This document shows positions 1 to 9,193 of a DNA stretch of 64,000 nt, in pieces. How positions within the stretch are numbered: the first letter of the stretch is position 1; every line of letters starts with the position of its first letter. The notes beneath the pieces were generated by a model. It searched no databases and was not told where the DNA came from. It saw only the letters and a program-made list of their open reading frames with translations. Origin of the DNA: Burkholderia metallica (GTDB lineage: Bacteria > Pseudomonadota > Gammaproteobacteria > Burkholderiales > Burkholderiaceae); assembly GCF_902832845.1 (NCBI RefSeq), contig NZ_CADFDB010000007.1, positions 124,001 to 188,000 of the forward strand, in the 5' to 3' direction. A program made the translations under genes and the position numbers.

Positions 1-49
1 CGTCATCGAGGGCTTGAAGAAGCGGGACGATCGCGGCCCGCAGGATTGA
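1..49 (+). CDS. C-terminal end of a truncated rightward gene
   Basis: An open frame runs in from the left edge and stops with TGA at 47-49. It would encode a charged tail ending GLKKRDDRGPQD. Only 15 codons are visible, so no family can be assigned. It would be convergent with the lipoprotein gene at 92-529. Confidence 0.4.
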   Translation, partial: VIEGLKKRDDRGPQD

Positions 50-91
50 ACCGTTCGCCCGCGAAAGCTGAACGCGCGTCTGCGCAGCGCG

Positions 92-529
92 TCACTGCGG
101 CGCCGACGCCCCGCTCGCCGCGTTGCCGGGCCATGCCTTGCCGATCTCGTCGACCAGCGATTTCGCGGTGCCCGTCACGATCGCCGCGTCGACGCCGGAC
201 GTCTGCCACGAACCGTCGGCGGCCTTCACGAAGGTCAGGTTCGCGCGCGAAGGCTTGTAGTCGGCATTGCGCCACGTGACCACGACGTCGCACGCGTAGG
301 TGCGGTCTCCTAGCTTCCTGCAGTCGCCGTCGGGCTTCGCCGAGACGACGTCGGCCGACACGGGCAGCGGCTGGCCGAACAGCGCGTTCAGGCCGCCGTG
401 GTTTTCCGCTTCGAGCGCGCGCCGCACGGCGGCGTCGACGTCGCTCGATCCGGGGCCGTCGTGGAGCAGGTTGCAGGCGGCCAGCAGTGTCGATGCACCG
501 GCGAGTGTCAGCAGCGTTTGAAACTTCAT
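92..529 (-). CDS. small outer-membrane-type lipoprotein, function unknown
   Basis: The predicted protein has 145 residues. It starts MKFQTLLTLAGASTLLAAC, a lipoprotein signal peptide with lipobox LAAC and lipidated cysteine at residue 19. The mature part is a compact domain with two further cysteines, in CRKLGDRTYACD, that could form a disulfide. The internal ATG at 529 is chosen over an upstream start at 595 because it places the signal sequence at the N-terminus. I do not recognise the family beyond 'lipoprotein'. It is separated by 112 bases from the ABC transporter genes and may be its own unit. Confidence 0.75.
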   Translation of the reverse strand: MKFQTLLTLAGASTLLAACNLLHDGPGSSDVDAAVRRALEAENHGGLNALFGQPLPVSADVVSAKPDGDCRKLGDRTYACDVVVTWRNADYKPSRANLTFVKAADGSWQTSGVDAAIVTGTAKSLVDEIGKAWPGNAASGASAPQ

Positions 530-641
530 GGATTTCCGTCGATCGGGGGAACGCCGCGTAGTCTGCAACGTCCGCGTGTCGTGCGCGGTATCCATTTGTA
601 ACCAATTGCACGGCGGCCGTCGGGCGGCTCCTTCCGCGCGG

Positions 642-1565
642 CTACTGGCGCTCCTGCTTCACGCGGCTGACGAGCTGCGTCGGGCTCACGAACTGCAGCG
701 CGATCACCACCCACACGAGCGTGATGGCCATGTAGATCATCGCCATCGCGTCGATCGACTGCGGCGCGCGCACGCCGGTCGAGAACACCGCGTAATACAG
801 CGCGACGACGAGCGTCTGCGTGCTCGGCCCCGCGGTGAAGAACGTCAGCTCGAACATCCCGATCGTGCGCACCAGCACGAGCAGCCCCGCCGCGAGCATG
901 CCGGGCACGAGCAGCGGCAGCAGCACGTACCGGAAATAGCGCCACGTGTTCGCGCCGAAGATGCGCGCGGCGGCTTCGAGATTCGGATCGATCTGCTCGA
1001 TGAACGGCGTCATCACGAGAATCACGAACGGCAGCGCCGGCACGAGGTTCGCGAGGATCACGCCGGGCAGCGTGCCCGCGAGCCCGACCTTGTACATCAC
1101 GGTGGCCATCGGAATCCCGTACGTGACGGGCGGCACCATCAGCGGCAGCAGGAACACCAGCAGCGCGAAGCGCTTGCCGCGAAACTGCACGCGCGCGAGC
1201 GCATACGCGGCCGGCACGCCGAGCGCGATCGACAGCAGCACGACCGAGCCGACGACCTCGACGGTCACCCACAGCACGCTCGCGAGCTGGAAGTCCGCCC
1301 ACGCCTTCGCGTACCAGTGCAGCGTGAAGCCTTGCGGCAGCGGCGTGCCGAACCAGCGTGTCGCGATCGAGTTCACCGCGACGGTCGCGATCAGCAGCAT
1401 CACGTTCAGCAGGAAGAACGCCATCAGCCCCCAGACGAACGCCTTCCACGCGCGGCCGGCGAGATTGCCTGTCATTTTCTGCGGTTGCCTCGCGTCGACG
1501 GGCCGCGCATCGGGCGCGTCGGGGCTGGGCGGCCACGATCGCGCGGGATGATTGTCGGTCGCCAT
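642..1565 (-). CDS. ABC transporter permease (PotC/PotI-like), second of two
   Basis: This 307-residue inner-membrane protein has about six membrane segments. It carries the EAA loop typical of binding-protein-dependent permeases (PNLEAAARIFGANTWRYFRY, followed by a LLPLLVPGM segment) that contacts the ATPase. The ATG at 1565 overlaps the upstream permease stop by one base (TGATG), indicating translational coupling. Together with 1565-2434 it would form the channel of the importer encoded at 642-4767. About 30 hydrophilic residues precede the first membrane segment, and an alternative start lies at MTGNLAGR inside. The substrate cannot be read from the permease. Confidence 0.9.
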   Translation of the reverse strand: MATDNHPARSWPPSPDAPDARPVDARQPQKMTGNLAGRAWKAFVWGLMAFFLLNVMLLIATVAVNSIATRWFGTPLPQGFTLHWYAKAWADFQLASVLWVTVEVVGSVVLLSIALGVPAAYALARVQFRGKRFALLVFLLPLMVPPVTYGIPMATVMYKVGLAGTLPGVILANLVPALPFVILVMTPFIEQIDPNLEAAARIFGANTWRYFRYVLLPLLVPGMLAAGLLVLVRTIGMFELTFFTAGPSTQTLVVALYYAVFSTGVRAPQSIDAMAMIYMAITLVWVVIALQFVSPTQLVSRVKQERQ

Positions 1566-2434
1566 CAGCCCTTGCCTCCCGTCACCGCGCCCGTATAGAA
1601 GAAGCGGCGCGCGCCGAGCATCGACGCGACCACCAGCAGCTGCACGAAACCCATCACGATCGCGATCGCCGACGCGAGCGAATAGTCGTAACTTTCGAAC
1701 GCGGCTTCCGCCGCCGCGATCGAGATCACGCGCGTGGGCCCGGCCGGCGCGCCGAGCAGCACGGCCGACGGGAACACCGAGAACGCCTGCACGAACGACA
1801 GGCACGCGGCCATCGTGAGCCCCGGCACGAGCAGCGGCAGGTAGATCTGCCGGAACTGTTGCCACGGGTTCGCGCCGAGCGTCGCCGCCGCCCGCGCGAG
1901 CGTCGGATCGATGCCGCTGATGTACGACAGCATCAGCAGGAATGCGAACGGAAAGCCCGACACGATCAGCGACAGCAGCACGCCCCAGTAGTTGTGCGTG
2001 AGGCGCACTTCGTCGGTGTACAGGTGCAGCCCGTGCAGCGCCTGCGGAAACCAGCCGTTCGGCCCGAAATACGTGAGCATCCCGTCGGCGACGAGCACCG
2101 TGCCGAGCGTGACCGGAATCACGAGCAGCGTCGTGACGAACTTCTGGTACGGCGAATGGCGGCGCAGTGCGAACGCGACGGGCACCGCGATGCCGACGTT
2201 GAGCAGCGTCGCCGGCACCGCGAGCTTCAGCGTGACGAGCACGGTCGGCCACATCGCGGTGTCGGTGAAGAACTGTACGTAGTTCGCGAGTGCGCCGCCG
2301 CCGTTCGTCGGCTGGAACGACAGCACGAGGCCGTATGCGAACGGGTAGATGAACAGCGCGGCGATGAACGCGAGCGCGGGCGTGACGAGCCACGCTTTCG
2401 CGTCGCGCGGCGCGCCGGCCGGCAGCGTGCTCAT
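1565..2434 (-). CDS. ABC transporter permease (PotB/PotH-like), first of two
   Basis: This 289-residue permease starts MSTLPAGAPRDAKAW. About six hydrophobic segments follow, and the EAA loop is near residues 180-205 (PTLARAAATLGANPWQQF). It is the partner of the downstream permease, with which it shares a one-base stop/start overlap. It follows the ATPase gene after 37 bases. In the spermidine/putrescine and 2-aminoethylphosphonate importer families two such permeases form a heterodimer. That assignment is by family; the transported compound is unknown. Confidence 0.9.
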   Translation of the reverse strand: MSTLPAGAPRDAKAWLVTPALAFIAALFIYPFAYGLVLSFQPTNGGGALANYVQFFTDTAMWPTVLVTLKLAVPATLLNVGIAVPVAFALRRHSPYQKFVTTLLVIPVTLGTVLVADGMLTYFGPNGWFPQALHGLHLYTDEVRLTHNYWGVLLSLIVSGFPFAFLLMLSYISGIDPTLARAAATLGANPWQQFRQIYLPLLVPGLTMAACLSFVQAFSVFPSAVLLGAPAGPTRVISIAAAEAAFESYDYSLASAIAIVMGFVQLLVVASMLGARRFFYTGAVTGGKG

Positions 2435-2471
2435 GCGGCCTCCCGGTGTCGCCGCGCGGCAGCCGCGCCGC

Positions 2472-3551
2472 TCATGTCGGCGCTCCGGGGTAGACGAGCG
2501 TGCGTGACGGCGCCACGCGCAGCCGCAACTGCTCGCCTTGCGCGAATTCGCCGGCCGCGCGCGCCCAGATCGGGCCGAACGGCGTAAGCGCGCGGATCAG
2601 CGAATCGCGGCCGCCGTACTCGACCGTTTCGACGGTCGCATCGAACGTGTTGTCGCCGCCTTCGTCCGCGCGTTCGATGTCGTCGGGGCGCAGCGCGACC
2701 GTGACGTCCTTCGCGTCGAAGCCGGCCATCGGCACGCCGGTGACGCGAATGCCGCCGGCCACGACGTTCACGTACTCGCCGGCCGTCCCTTCGAGCGTGA
2801 ACGGCAGCACGTTGCGATAGCCCATGAAGCGCGCGACGTGCAGGTTGTGCGGGCGCGTGTAGACGTCCTTCGGCGACGCGACCTGCTGCACGACGCCCTC
2901 CTTCATCACGACGATGCGGTCGGCCATCGACAACGCTTCGTCCTGGTCGTGCGTCACGTAGATCGTCGCGCGTTCGAGCTGCGTGTGGATGCGGCGAATC
3001 TCCGCGCGCATCTCGATGCGCAGCTTCGTGTCGAGGTTCGACAGCGGCTCGTCCATCAGCACGAGCGGCGGCTCGATGACGATCGCGCGCGCAATCGCGA
3101 CGCGCTGCTGCTGCCCGCCCGACAGTTGCCCGGGCAGCTTGGCTTCGTGACCGACGAGCTGCACGAGTTCGAGCGCCTGCTGCGCGCGCCGCCGGGTTTC
3201 CTGCTTCGGCACGCCGCGCATCTTGAGGCCGAAGCCGACGTTGTCGAGCACCGACATGTGCGGAAACAGCGCATAGTTCTGGAACACCATCCCGAAGCCG
3301 CGGCGCTCGGGCGGCAGCACGTCGATGCGCGTGTCGTCGAGCCAGATGCCGCCGCGCGTGAGCGGCTGCAGCCCCGCGATGCAGTTGAGCGCGGTCGACT
3401 TGCCGCAGCCCGACGGGCCGAGCAGCGCGATGAACTCGCCGCGCCGGATCTCGAGATCGAGCCCGTTCAGCGCGGCGACCTGCGCGCCTTGCGCATTGGT
3501 GAAGCTGCGGCATACGCCGTCGAGCCGCAGCCGTTCGAAACTGTGCGTCAT
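2472..3551 (-). CDS. ABC transporter ATP-binding protein (PotA-like)
   Basis: This 359-residue cytoplasmic ATPase should power the importer. Walker A is GPSGCGKST (residues 45-53), the signature is LSGGQQQR (143-150), Walker B is LVLMDEP (163-169) and the switch histidine is at 201 (YVTHDQ). The C-terminal 120 residues form a TOBE-like regulatory domain, as in PotA and MalK relatives. The gene sits between the binding-protein gene and the two permeases on the same strand, giving the order SBP-ATPase-permease-permease. Family context points to polyamine, aminoethylphosphonate or a similar small solute. Confidence 0.93.
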   Translation of the reverse strand: MTHSFERLRLDGVCRSFTNAQGAQVAALNGLDLEIRRGEFIALLGPSGCGKSTALNCIAGLQPLTRGGIWLDDTRIDVLPPERRGFGMVFQNYALFPHMSVLDNVGFGLKMRGVPKQETRRRAQQALELVQLVGHEAKLPGQLSGGQQQRVAIARAIVIEPPLVLMDEPLSNLDTKLRIEMRAEIRRIHTQLERATIYVTHDQDEALSMADRIVVMKEGVVQQVASPKDVYTRPHNLHVARFMGYRNVLPFTLEGTAGEYVNVVAGGIRVTGVPMAGFDAKDVTVALRPDDIERADEGGDNTFDATVETVEYGGRDSLIRALTPFGPIWARAAGEFAQGEQLRLRVAPSRTLVYPGAPT

Positions 3552-3600
3552 TGCGCGAACTCCGTCGGCGCGGGCGCCGCGGCGCCCGCGGGTTCATGCG

Positions 3601-4767
3601 TCACTTCGACTTCTGCGAACCGATCTCGCGATCCCACTTCTGGAACGCGGCGACCATCGCCTGCGCGTTGAGCGGCTGCACGTGCGGACGATCGGCCAGC
3701 AGCTTCGCGTACTCGGGGCGGCCGAACTTGCGGATCACCTCCTGGCTGTGCGCGGGCGCCATCTCGAGCGTCACGCCCTTCACCGCGGGGCCCGGATAGA
3801 AGTAGCCGTCGTCGTAGGTCATCGCCTGTTGCGCCGGTTCGAGCAGGAAGTTCATCAGCTTGAACAGCACGTCGAGCTTCTCTTTCGGCACGCCCTTCGG
3901 GATCACCATGTAGTGCGCGTCGTTGACCCACGTCATGTCGTCGAACGCCTGGACCCGGAATTCGGCCGGCACGATGCCGAGCGCGCGCGGGTTGAGGTCC
4001 CAGCCGGTGACGGTCACGGTCATGTCGCGCGTGCCCTCGCCGAGTTCCTTCATCACGGCCGACGTGCCGCCCGGGTAGTACGGGATGCAGTCGTTGAGCT
4101 GTTTCAGGAACGCCCAGGTCTTGTCCCAGCCGTTGATCGGATCTTGCGGATTCTTGTCGCCGAGCACGTACGGCAGCCCCATCAGGAACGTGCGGCCGGG
4201 GCCCGAATTCGCGGGGCGCGCATAGATCAGCTTGTTCGGGTGCGCCTTGCACCATGCGAGCAGCTGATCGGGCGTCTTCGGCGGGTTGCTTACCTTGGCC
4301 GGGTTGTATTCGAGCAGCGGGCCGGCCGGCATATACGTGACTTCGAGGCCGAAGCCTTGCGCGAGATCCTGCATCTTGCGCGGGCCCGGCGCGTACTTGT
4401 CGAGCACGCCGGGGAGCGCGGCCGCGTTCTCGGGCAGCAGCTTCATCCACAGGTTCTGTTCGATGCCGGCGGCCAGCGCATCGGTGCCCGTCAGCACGAG
4501 GTCGATGTCGGCGCGCCCCGCCGCCTGCATCGCCTTGATCTTGCCCGGCAACTGCGGCGCCGGCGCATTCGTGAACGTGACGTTCGACACGAGGTTCGGG
4601 TTCTTGTCCCTGAAGGCTTCGATGGCCTTCTGCGTGAGCTGCAGATTGCCCGCGACATCGACGATGTTCAGCGACACGGGGGCGGCCACGGCGGTCGCCG
4701 CCGACAGCGCGAAACCCAGGGCGAGTGCGATCCGGCGGACACGGCGAGCGATTCGGGTGGCGTTCAT
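3601..4767 (-). CDS. periplasmic solute-binding protein, family 1 (PotD-like)
   Basis: This 388-residue secreted protein has an Arg-rich signal peptide (RRVRRIALALGFALSAAT, cleavage near AVAA/PVSL). The mature protein has the two-lobe family 1 binding-protein pattern. It is the first gene of the importer operon, 49 bases upstream of the ATPase. The single ATG at 4767 fits the signal peptide. The ligand is not predictable by eye; a polyamine or phosphonate is only a family-level guess, and the absence of nearby polyamine or phosphonate catabolic genes leaves it open. Confidence 0.88.
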   Translation of the reverse strand: MNATRIARRVRRIALALGFALSAATAVAAPVSLNIVDVAGNLQLTQKAIEAFRDKNPNLVSNVTFTNAPAPQLPGKIKAMQAAGRADIDLVLTGTDALAAGIEQNLWMKLLPENAAALPGVLDKYAPGPRKMQDLAQGFGLEVTYMPAGPLLEYNPAKVSNPPKTPDQLLAWCKAHPNKLIYARPANSGPGRTFLMGLPYVLGDKNPQDPINGWDKTWAFLKQLNDCIPYYPGGTSAVMKELGEGTRDMTVTVTGWDLNPRALGIVPAEFRVQAFDDMTWVNDAHYMVIPKGVPKEKLDVLFKLMNFLLEPAQQAMTYDDGYFYPGPAVKGVTLEMAPAHSQEVIRKFGRPEYAKLLADRPHVQPLNAQAMVAAFQKWDREIGSQKSK

Positions 4768-5079
4768 GTCTCCTCACTTCGGTCGGTGGATGGGACCTTT
4801 CTTTTCAGGAAATCATGACGGCGTTATACGATGTCGGTCAACAAAAAACCACGGCGCGCGGGGCGGGACTTTCCCTGACAAATGCCTTCCGTTGGTTGAC
4901 GATTTCTGTACCGTTCATGGCTGCGGAGGCGTGCGGCGCTGATCGCGACGCGTGTTAAGACGTCATATCTCGACGAGCGACACGCTGGAACGGGTTCGGG
5001 GCCGCATCGCGGCCGGACCGTGACGGGACGCGCGCGGGGTACCCGAACGGGCCGGCGCGGTGAAGTCCTGTTCGGTCAG
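4768..5079. promoter_or_regulatory. gene-free 312 bases upstream of the ABC importer operon
   Basis: No coding frame is convincing here. The half next to the importer is clearly more AT-rich than the surroundings (4790-4920) and, read leftward, holds a TATAAC hexamer at 4828-4823 and a T6 run. It is the likely promoter region of the leftward importer operon. I see no well-spaced -35 and no clear operator dyad. The rest, toward 5079, is GC-rich and shows nothing specific. Confidence 0.4.
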
Positions 5080-5655
5080 TCAGGCCGCGCCGAGTGCGGC
5101 CACTTCGCGGATCAACCGTTCGGCATCCTGCCACTCGCCATACCCGGACGCGGGGTTCAGGTGCCCGACCTCCCCCAGATCGACGAGCCGGCTCCCCCAC
5201 CCGGCCGCCAGCGCCTCGACGCGTTCGAAGCGCGCGAGCGGATCGTTGCGGCTCGCGGCGACGATGCTCGGAAACGGCAGCCGCCCGGTCGGAATCGGCG
5301 TCCAGCCGTTTGCGTCGATCGCATCGGGCGCCGGATAACCGGGCGGCATCGGCGACTCGAGATCGGCCGGCGCCGCGAGCAGCGCGCCGTGAATCTTGCG
5401 CGTGGCCTGCCGCGCCCAGTGCACGGTCATCATCACGCCGGCGCTGTGCGCGACGAGGATCACGGGGCCGTCGATTCGGGCCAGCGCCGCATCGAGCGCC
5501 GCGACGCGCGCGGCCCGGCTCAGCTTGTCCGCCTCGAGCGGCGCGACCGAGCGCGCGTTCGGCAGGCGCCGTTCGAGGTGCGTCTGCCAGTGGTTGTCGA
5601 CGTGATCCCGCAAGCCGGGCACGATCAGGAGGGTCGGGATGGTTGTCAGGGTCAT
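5080..5655 (-). CDS. RBBP9/YdeN-family serine hydrolase
   Basis: The protein has 191 residues and an alpha/beta hydrolase fold of the RBBP9/YdeN type. The nucleophile elbow is VAHSAGV (about residues 78-84), the acid lies in AASRNDPLARF and the catalytic histidine in EVGHLNP. The length matches this single-domain family. The ATG at 5655 (MTLTTIPTLLIVPG) is chosen because the hydrophobic first strand follows it at once. It lies 16 bases downstream of the MFS gene on the same strand, so the two are probably co-transcribed. The substrate is unknown; such enzymes are usually esterases. Confidence 0.85.
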   Translation of the reverse strand: MTLTTIPTLLIVPGLRDHVDNHWQTHLERRLPNARSVAPLEADKLSRAARVAALDAALARIDGPVILVAHSAGVMMTVHWARQATRKIHGALLAAPADLESPMPPGYPAPDAIDANGWTPIPTGRLPFPSIVAASRNDPLARFERVEALAAGWGSRLVDLGEVGHLNPASGYGEWQDAERLIREVAALGAA

Positions 5656-5671
5656 GCGGTCTCCGAAACGT

Positions 5672-7000
5672 TCAGGAAAGTGGGGACGCGCGCCGTTCGC
5701 GTTCGACGCGCGCGAGGTCGGCCACATAGCTCGCGCGTCCGACGGCGAACAGCACGGCTGCCATGAGCGGCACGACCGGAATCCATTGCAGCGCGCCGAC
5801 GAGCCCGGCGCGATCGGCGACCCACCCCGTCAGCAGCGGGCCCGGCGCCATGCCGAGCAGGTTGTTGGCGAGCGTGAGCGTGGCGAATGCCGATGCGTGA
5901 ATCGCGGCCGGCGTCAGGTTCGCGACCATTGCGCCCGACGCACCGGACGCGCCCGCGCCGACCAGCATGCCCACGCAGATCAGCGCGAGCTGCAACGGCC
6001 CGGGCGGCAGCCGGAACGCGATCGCGAGGCACACACCGGTGAGCACGCAATACGCGATCGCGGTCAGCCACTTGCGCCTGCCGTCGGTCTTGCCGACGCG
6101 GTCGGTGACGATCCCGCAGCCGACCATCCCGACGCCCGCGAGCAGCACGAAGCCGGCCGCGAGCACGGCCGCACGGTCGGGCGCCATCGCGTAGTAGCGG
6201 TTCAGGTAGCTCGGCAGCCACGCGAACAGCGCGCCGGGCACGAACAGGTGCAGCCCGCTGCCGAGATACGCGCAGATCACCGAACGCGATGCGAACAGGC
6301 CCGACATCAGCGCGCGCACGCTGCCGCGCAGGTCGCGCGGCGCGCCGGCGTCGCGCCGGCACGGTTCGATGCGATACGCGGCGAGCCGCCGCTCGGTCAC
6401 GACGCAGCGATACGCGACGAGCAGCACGATGCCGAGCGCGGCCATCACGCCGAACGACCAGCGCCAGCCGAGATGCGCGCCGACCAGCCCGCCGAGCGCC
6501 ATCCCGAACACGGAACCGAATGCGCCGCCGGCCATGAACGCGCCGGTCAGCGTCGCGCGCAGCCGGGCCGGAAAGATGCTGAGGATCAGCGCGACGCCGA
6601 CGCTGCCGTACGCGGCTTCGCCGAGCCCGACGAGGCCGCGCGCGACGAGCATCTCCGTGTAGTTGGCCGACAGCGCGCAGCCGAGCGTCGCGACGCTCCA
6701 CAGCGCGGCCATCAGCACGATGCTGCGCACGCGCCCGAAGCGGTCGGCGAGCACCGACAGCGGAAACGTGAGCAGCCCGACCAGCAGCGCGACCACGCCG
6801 GACAGCGAACCGAGCTGCGTGTCCGACAGCGCCCACGCGTGCTTGAGCAGCGGAAACACGGCGTTGAGCACCTGCCGCGACATGTAGTCCGACAGCAGCA
6901 GGCCGACGGTCAGCCCGAACACGAGCCACGCATAGGCAGGCGCGCGCCGGCCGGCGGCGGCGACGTCCTGCATCGACGGCTCGACATGATGGATCAGCAT
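5672..7000 (-). CDS. MFS transporter, organic-acid/aromatic-acid type
   Basis: This 442-residue inner-membrane carrier has twelve predicted membrane segments. The loop 2-3 motif is ADRFGRVRS, following LLTFPLSVL. The N-terminus is MLIHHVEPSMQDVAAAG and the first helix begins near AYAWLVFG. It lies directly downstream (on the minus strand) of the BKACE/TauD/oxidoreductase genes. That context suggests uptake of the compound those enzymes degrade, which is inference. The ATG at 7000 fits the usual length of 420-450 residues. Confidence 0.88.
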   Translation of the reverse strand: MLIHHVEPSMQDVAAAGRRAPAYAWLVFGLTVGLLLSDYMSRQVLNAVFPLLKHAWALSDTQLGSLSGVVALLVGLLTFPLSVLADRFGRVRSIVLMAALWSVATLGCALSANYTEMLVARGLVGLGEAAYGSVGVALILSIFPARLRATLTGAFMAGGAFGSVFGMALGGLVGAHLGWRWSFGVMAALGIVLLVAYRCVVTERRLAAYRIEPCRRDAGAPRDLRGSVRALMSGLFASRSVICAYLGSGLHLFVPGALFAWLPSYLNRYYAMAPDRAAVLAAGFVLLAGVGMVGCGIVTDRVGKTDGRRKWLTAIAYCVLTGVCLAIAFRLPPGPLQLALICVGMLVGAGASGASGAMVANLTPAAIHASAFATLTLANNLLGMAPGPLLTGWVADRAGLVGALQWIPVVPLMAAVLFAVGRASYVADLARVERERRASPLS

Positions 7001-7123
7001 GCGTGTCTCCTCCCGCACCGGAGCGGTTGCGCTCCGGCGCGGCATGCGCGGCCCCGCTCCGTTGACCGGAGTCGGCCCCGCGCGGTGCGCGGGACGGGTG
7101 CCGCGCCACAACGATCGGCGGGC

Positions 7124-7142
7124 GGCGGCCGCGACGGCCGCC
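7124..7142 (-). terminator. GC-rich hairpin downstream of the BKACE gene
   Basis: A perfect seven-base inverted repeat (GGCGGCC, five-base loop, GGCCGCC) lies 20 bases past the BKACE stop. No T tract follows, so it may act as a weak terminator or an mRNA-stabilising hairpin. A second perfect eight-base hairpin (CCGGAGCG / CGCTCCGG) lies at 7018-7037, just upstream of the MFS start. Confidence 0.3.
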
Positions 7143-7161
7143 TGCGGGGATGCGCGGCGCG

Positions 7162-8217
7162 TCAGGCGGCCCGCAGCGGCACGTTCGGCTGCCCCGGCCG
7201 GCGGTTCGGCGCCATCCCGAGGTGCGCGAGCGTCTCGTCGATGCCGTCGTACTGCACGCCGATCCGGTAGATCGCCTTCGCCTCCTTGCCGGTGGCGATG
7301 TCGCGCCCGAGCTCGCGCGCGATCCGCACGCACTGCTCGACCTGCTGCACCGACGTCATCCGGTTGCCCTTCTGGTCGATGATCGTGTCCTCGATCCCGC
7401 AGCGCGGATGCAGGCCCAGCGCCATCGCGACCGTGTTGATCGGCAGCACGTTCTTCATCAGCGATTCGAGCGTGATGCACGCGCCGTCCGGGCAGCGCCG
7501 CACGAATTCCATGAAGTTGTACGGGTTCGGGCCGTCGAAGCCGCCGCCGATGCCGACCCACGTGACGTTCAGCGGGCCGCGATAGACGCCGCGCCGGATG
7601 ATCCGCTCGAGCGTTTCCAGCGCATGCATGCCGGTGAGCTGGAAATGCGGCTGGATGCCGGCCGCCTGCAGGCGGCGCAGGTGTTCGTCGACCCAGCCGG
7701 GGCCGGCCGGCACCGTCATCTCGCGGTACGCGTTCCACAGCGCGGCTTCGTTCAGCGACGTGCCGGCGATATCCTCGCGGTTCATCAGCTCGGTGATGTT
7801 CATCTGGACGGTGTTGATCGCCACCGTCACCTGGTCGGGCTTCGGCGTCAGCTCGGCGAGCATGTGGCGCGTGTCGTCGGACAGCCACTTCGCGTCCGCG
7901 CCCTCGCCTTCCGGCGCGAACGAAATCGAGCCCCCTACCTGCAGGATCATGTCGGGTACCGCTTCGCGCAGGCGGCCGAGCAGTTCGTTGAACTTCGACA
8001 GCCGCTTGCTGCCGTGGCCGTCGAGTTCGCGCACGTGCAGGTGCAGTACCGTCGCCCCCGCGTTGTAGCAGTCGACGGCCTTCTGCACGTGCTCGTCCAT
8101 CGTCACCGGAATGTCTTCCGGAAAATCGGCGGGCATCCATTCGGGGCCGTACGGCGCGACCGTGATGACCACCTTGTCCTGGTTTTCCGGGTGCAGCGAA
8201 TCGTCGAGAAATTGCAT
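7162..8217 (-). CDS. beta-keto acid cleavage enzyme (BKACE, DUF849 family)
   Basis: This protein has 351 residues of the BKACE family, whose members condense a beta-keto acid with acetyl-CoA to give acetoacetate and a new acyl-CoA. The metal-binding pair is visible as LHLHVRE (His59 and His61). Further family segments are TWVGIGGGFDGPNP and ACITLESLMK, with the glutamate expected to complete the zinc site. At 351 residues it is longer than many family members (about 270-310). Neighbours are a TauD-type dioxygenase, a quinone oxidoreductase and an MFS carrier, suggesting a small catabolic operon. The natural keto acid is unknown. Confidence 0.85.
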   Translation of the reverse strand: MQFLDDSLHPENQDKVVITVAPYGPEWMPADFPEDIPVTMDEHVQKAVDCYNAGATVLHLHVRELDGHGSKRLSKFNELLGRLREAVPDMILQVGGSISFAPEGEGADAKWLSDDTRHMLAELTPKPDQVTVAINTVQMNITELMNREDIAGTSLNEAALWNAYREMTVPAGPGWVDEHLRRLQAAGIQPHFQLTGMHALETLERIIRRGVYRGPLNVTWVGIGGGFDGPNPYNFMEFVRRCPDGACITLESLMKNVLPINTVAMALGLHPRCGIEDTIIDQKGNRMTSVQQVEQCVRIARELGRDIATGKEAKAIYRIGVQYDGIDETLAHLGMAPNRRPGQPNVPLRAA

Positions 8218-8334
8218 GTCGTCCTCCAGTGGAAAGCGTTGTATTGCGGGCGTACGGGCGTGCGTATCCCGCCGCGCCGGGCGGCTGGCCCGGCGCGTTG
8301 CATGGGGTGCGGATCGGTTACGGCGCGGCGGCGC

Positions 8335-9183
8335 TCAGAACGGCACGTCGCCGACGATGCCCGCGCGCTCCATCCGGCGCACGCACGGCGGGTAGTCCAT
8401 CACCGCGTAGTGCTGCGTGCTGCGGTTGTCCCAGAGCGCGACGCTGTTCTTCTTCCAGCGCCAGCGCACCTGGTATTCGGGGATGGCCGCCTGGCTGATC
8501 AGGTACTGCAGCAACTGGCCGGCGCCGGGGTTCGCGTCCTGCCCGACACGCACGCGCGCGGGCGTGTGGAAGTTCGTGAAATGCGTGGTGAACGCGTTCA
8601 CGTACAGCACCTTCTCGCCGGTTTCGGGGTGCGTGCGCACGACCGGATGCTCGGCGTCCGGGTACTGCGCCTTCAGCGCGAGGCGCTTGTCGATGGGCAT
8701 CGCCGCGCCGAAGCTCGCCTCGATGCTGTGACGCGCGCGCAGGTCGTCGATCTGCTGCTTCACGTACGCGGGCAAGCGCTCGTATGCGAGCACCATGTTC
8801 GCCCACATCGTGTCGCCGCCGACCGGCGGACCGTCGACGCAACGCAGCACGCAGCCGAACGGCGGCGCCACGCGCCAGCTCGCATCGCTGTGCCACGCAT
8901 TCTCGTAGCGGTCGTTCGGCTGGTCGGGCGACTTGTAGATCCGCACGAGCCCCGGGTGCTCGGGATCGCTGCCGGCCACCGGATGATCCTCGAGCTCGCC
9001 GAAGCGCCGCGCGAACGCGACGTGCTCGGCGCGCGTGATGTCCTGGTCGCGCAGGAACAGCACGCGATGCCGCAGCAGTTGCGCGCGGATCTCGGCGAAC
9101 AGGCCGTCGTCGTGCACGGCATCGGCGAGGCTCACGTCCAGCAGTTCCGCGCCGATCGCGCAGGTCAGGGGTTCGACTCGCAT
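8335..9183 (-). CDS. TauD/TfdA-family Fe(II)/2-oxoglutarate dioxygenase
   Basis: This 282-residue enzyme carries the iron-binding HxD motif in NAWHSDASW (His98, Asp100). The distal histidine lies in RSTQHYAVMDY and the 2-oxoglutarate-binding arginine in the PPCVRRMER tail. The family oxidises taurine, aryloxyacetates and other small acids using oxygen and 2-oxoglutarate. The start at 9183 (MRVEPLTCAIG) is chosen over an upstream one at 9273 because the family begins with this strand. It is ten bases downstream of the oxidoreductase gene and probably co-transcribed with it. The substrate is not deducible here. Confidence 0.88.
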   Translation of the reverse strand: MRVEPLTCAIGAELLDVSLADAVHDDGLFAEIRAQLLRHRVLFLRDQDITRAEHVAFARRFGELEDHPVAGSDPEHPGLVRIYKSPDQPNDRYENAWHSDASWRVAPPFGCVLRCVDGPPVGGDTMWANMVLAYERLPAYVKQQIDDLRARHSIEASFGAAMPIDKRLALKAQYPDAEHPVVRTHPETGEKVLYVNAFTTHFTNFHTPARVRVGQDANPGAGQLLQYLISQAAIPEYQVRWRWKKNSVALWDNRSTQHYAVMDYPPCVRRMERAGIVGDVPF

Positions 9184-9193
9184 GGGCGTCTCC

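Noticed and set aside
5672-8140. An 822-codon frame that appears to fuse the MFS carrier with an upstream protein
   Set aside because: The upstream part is the antisense-like shadow of the BKACE gene in another frame; the carrier has its own start at 7000.
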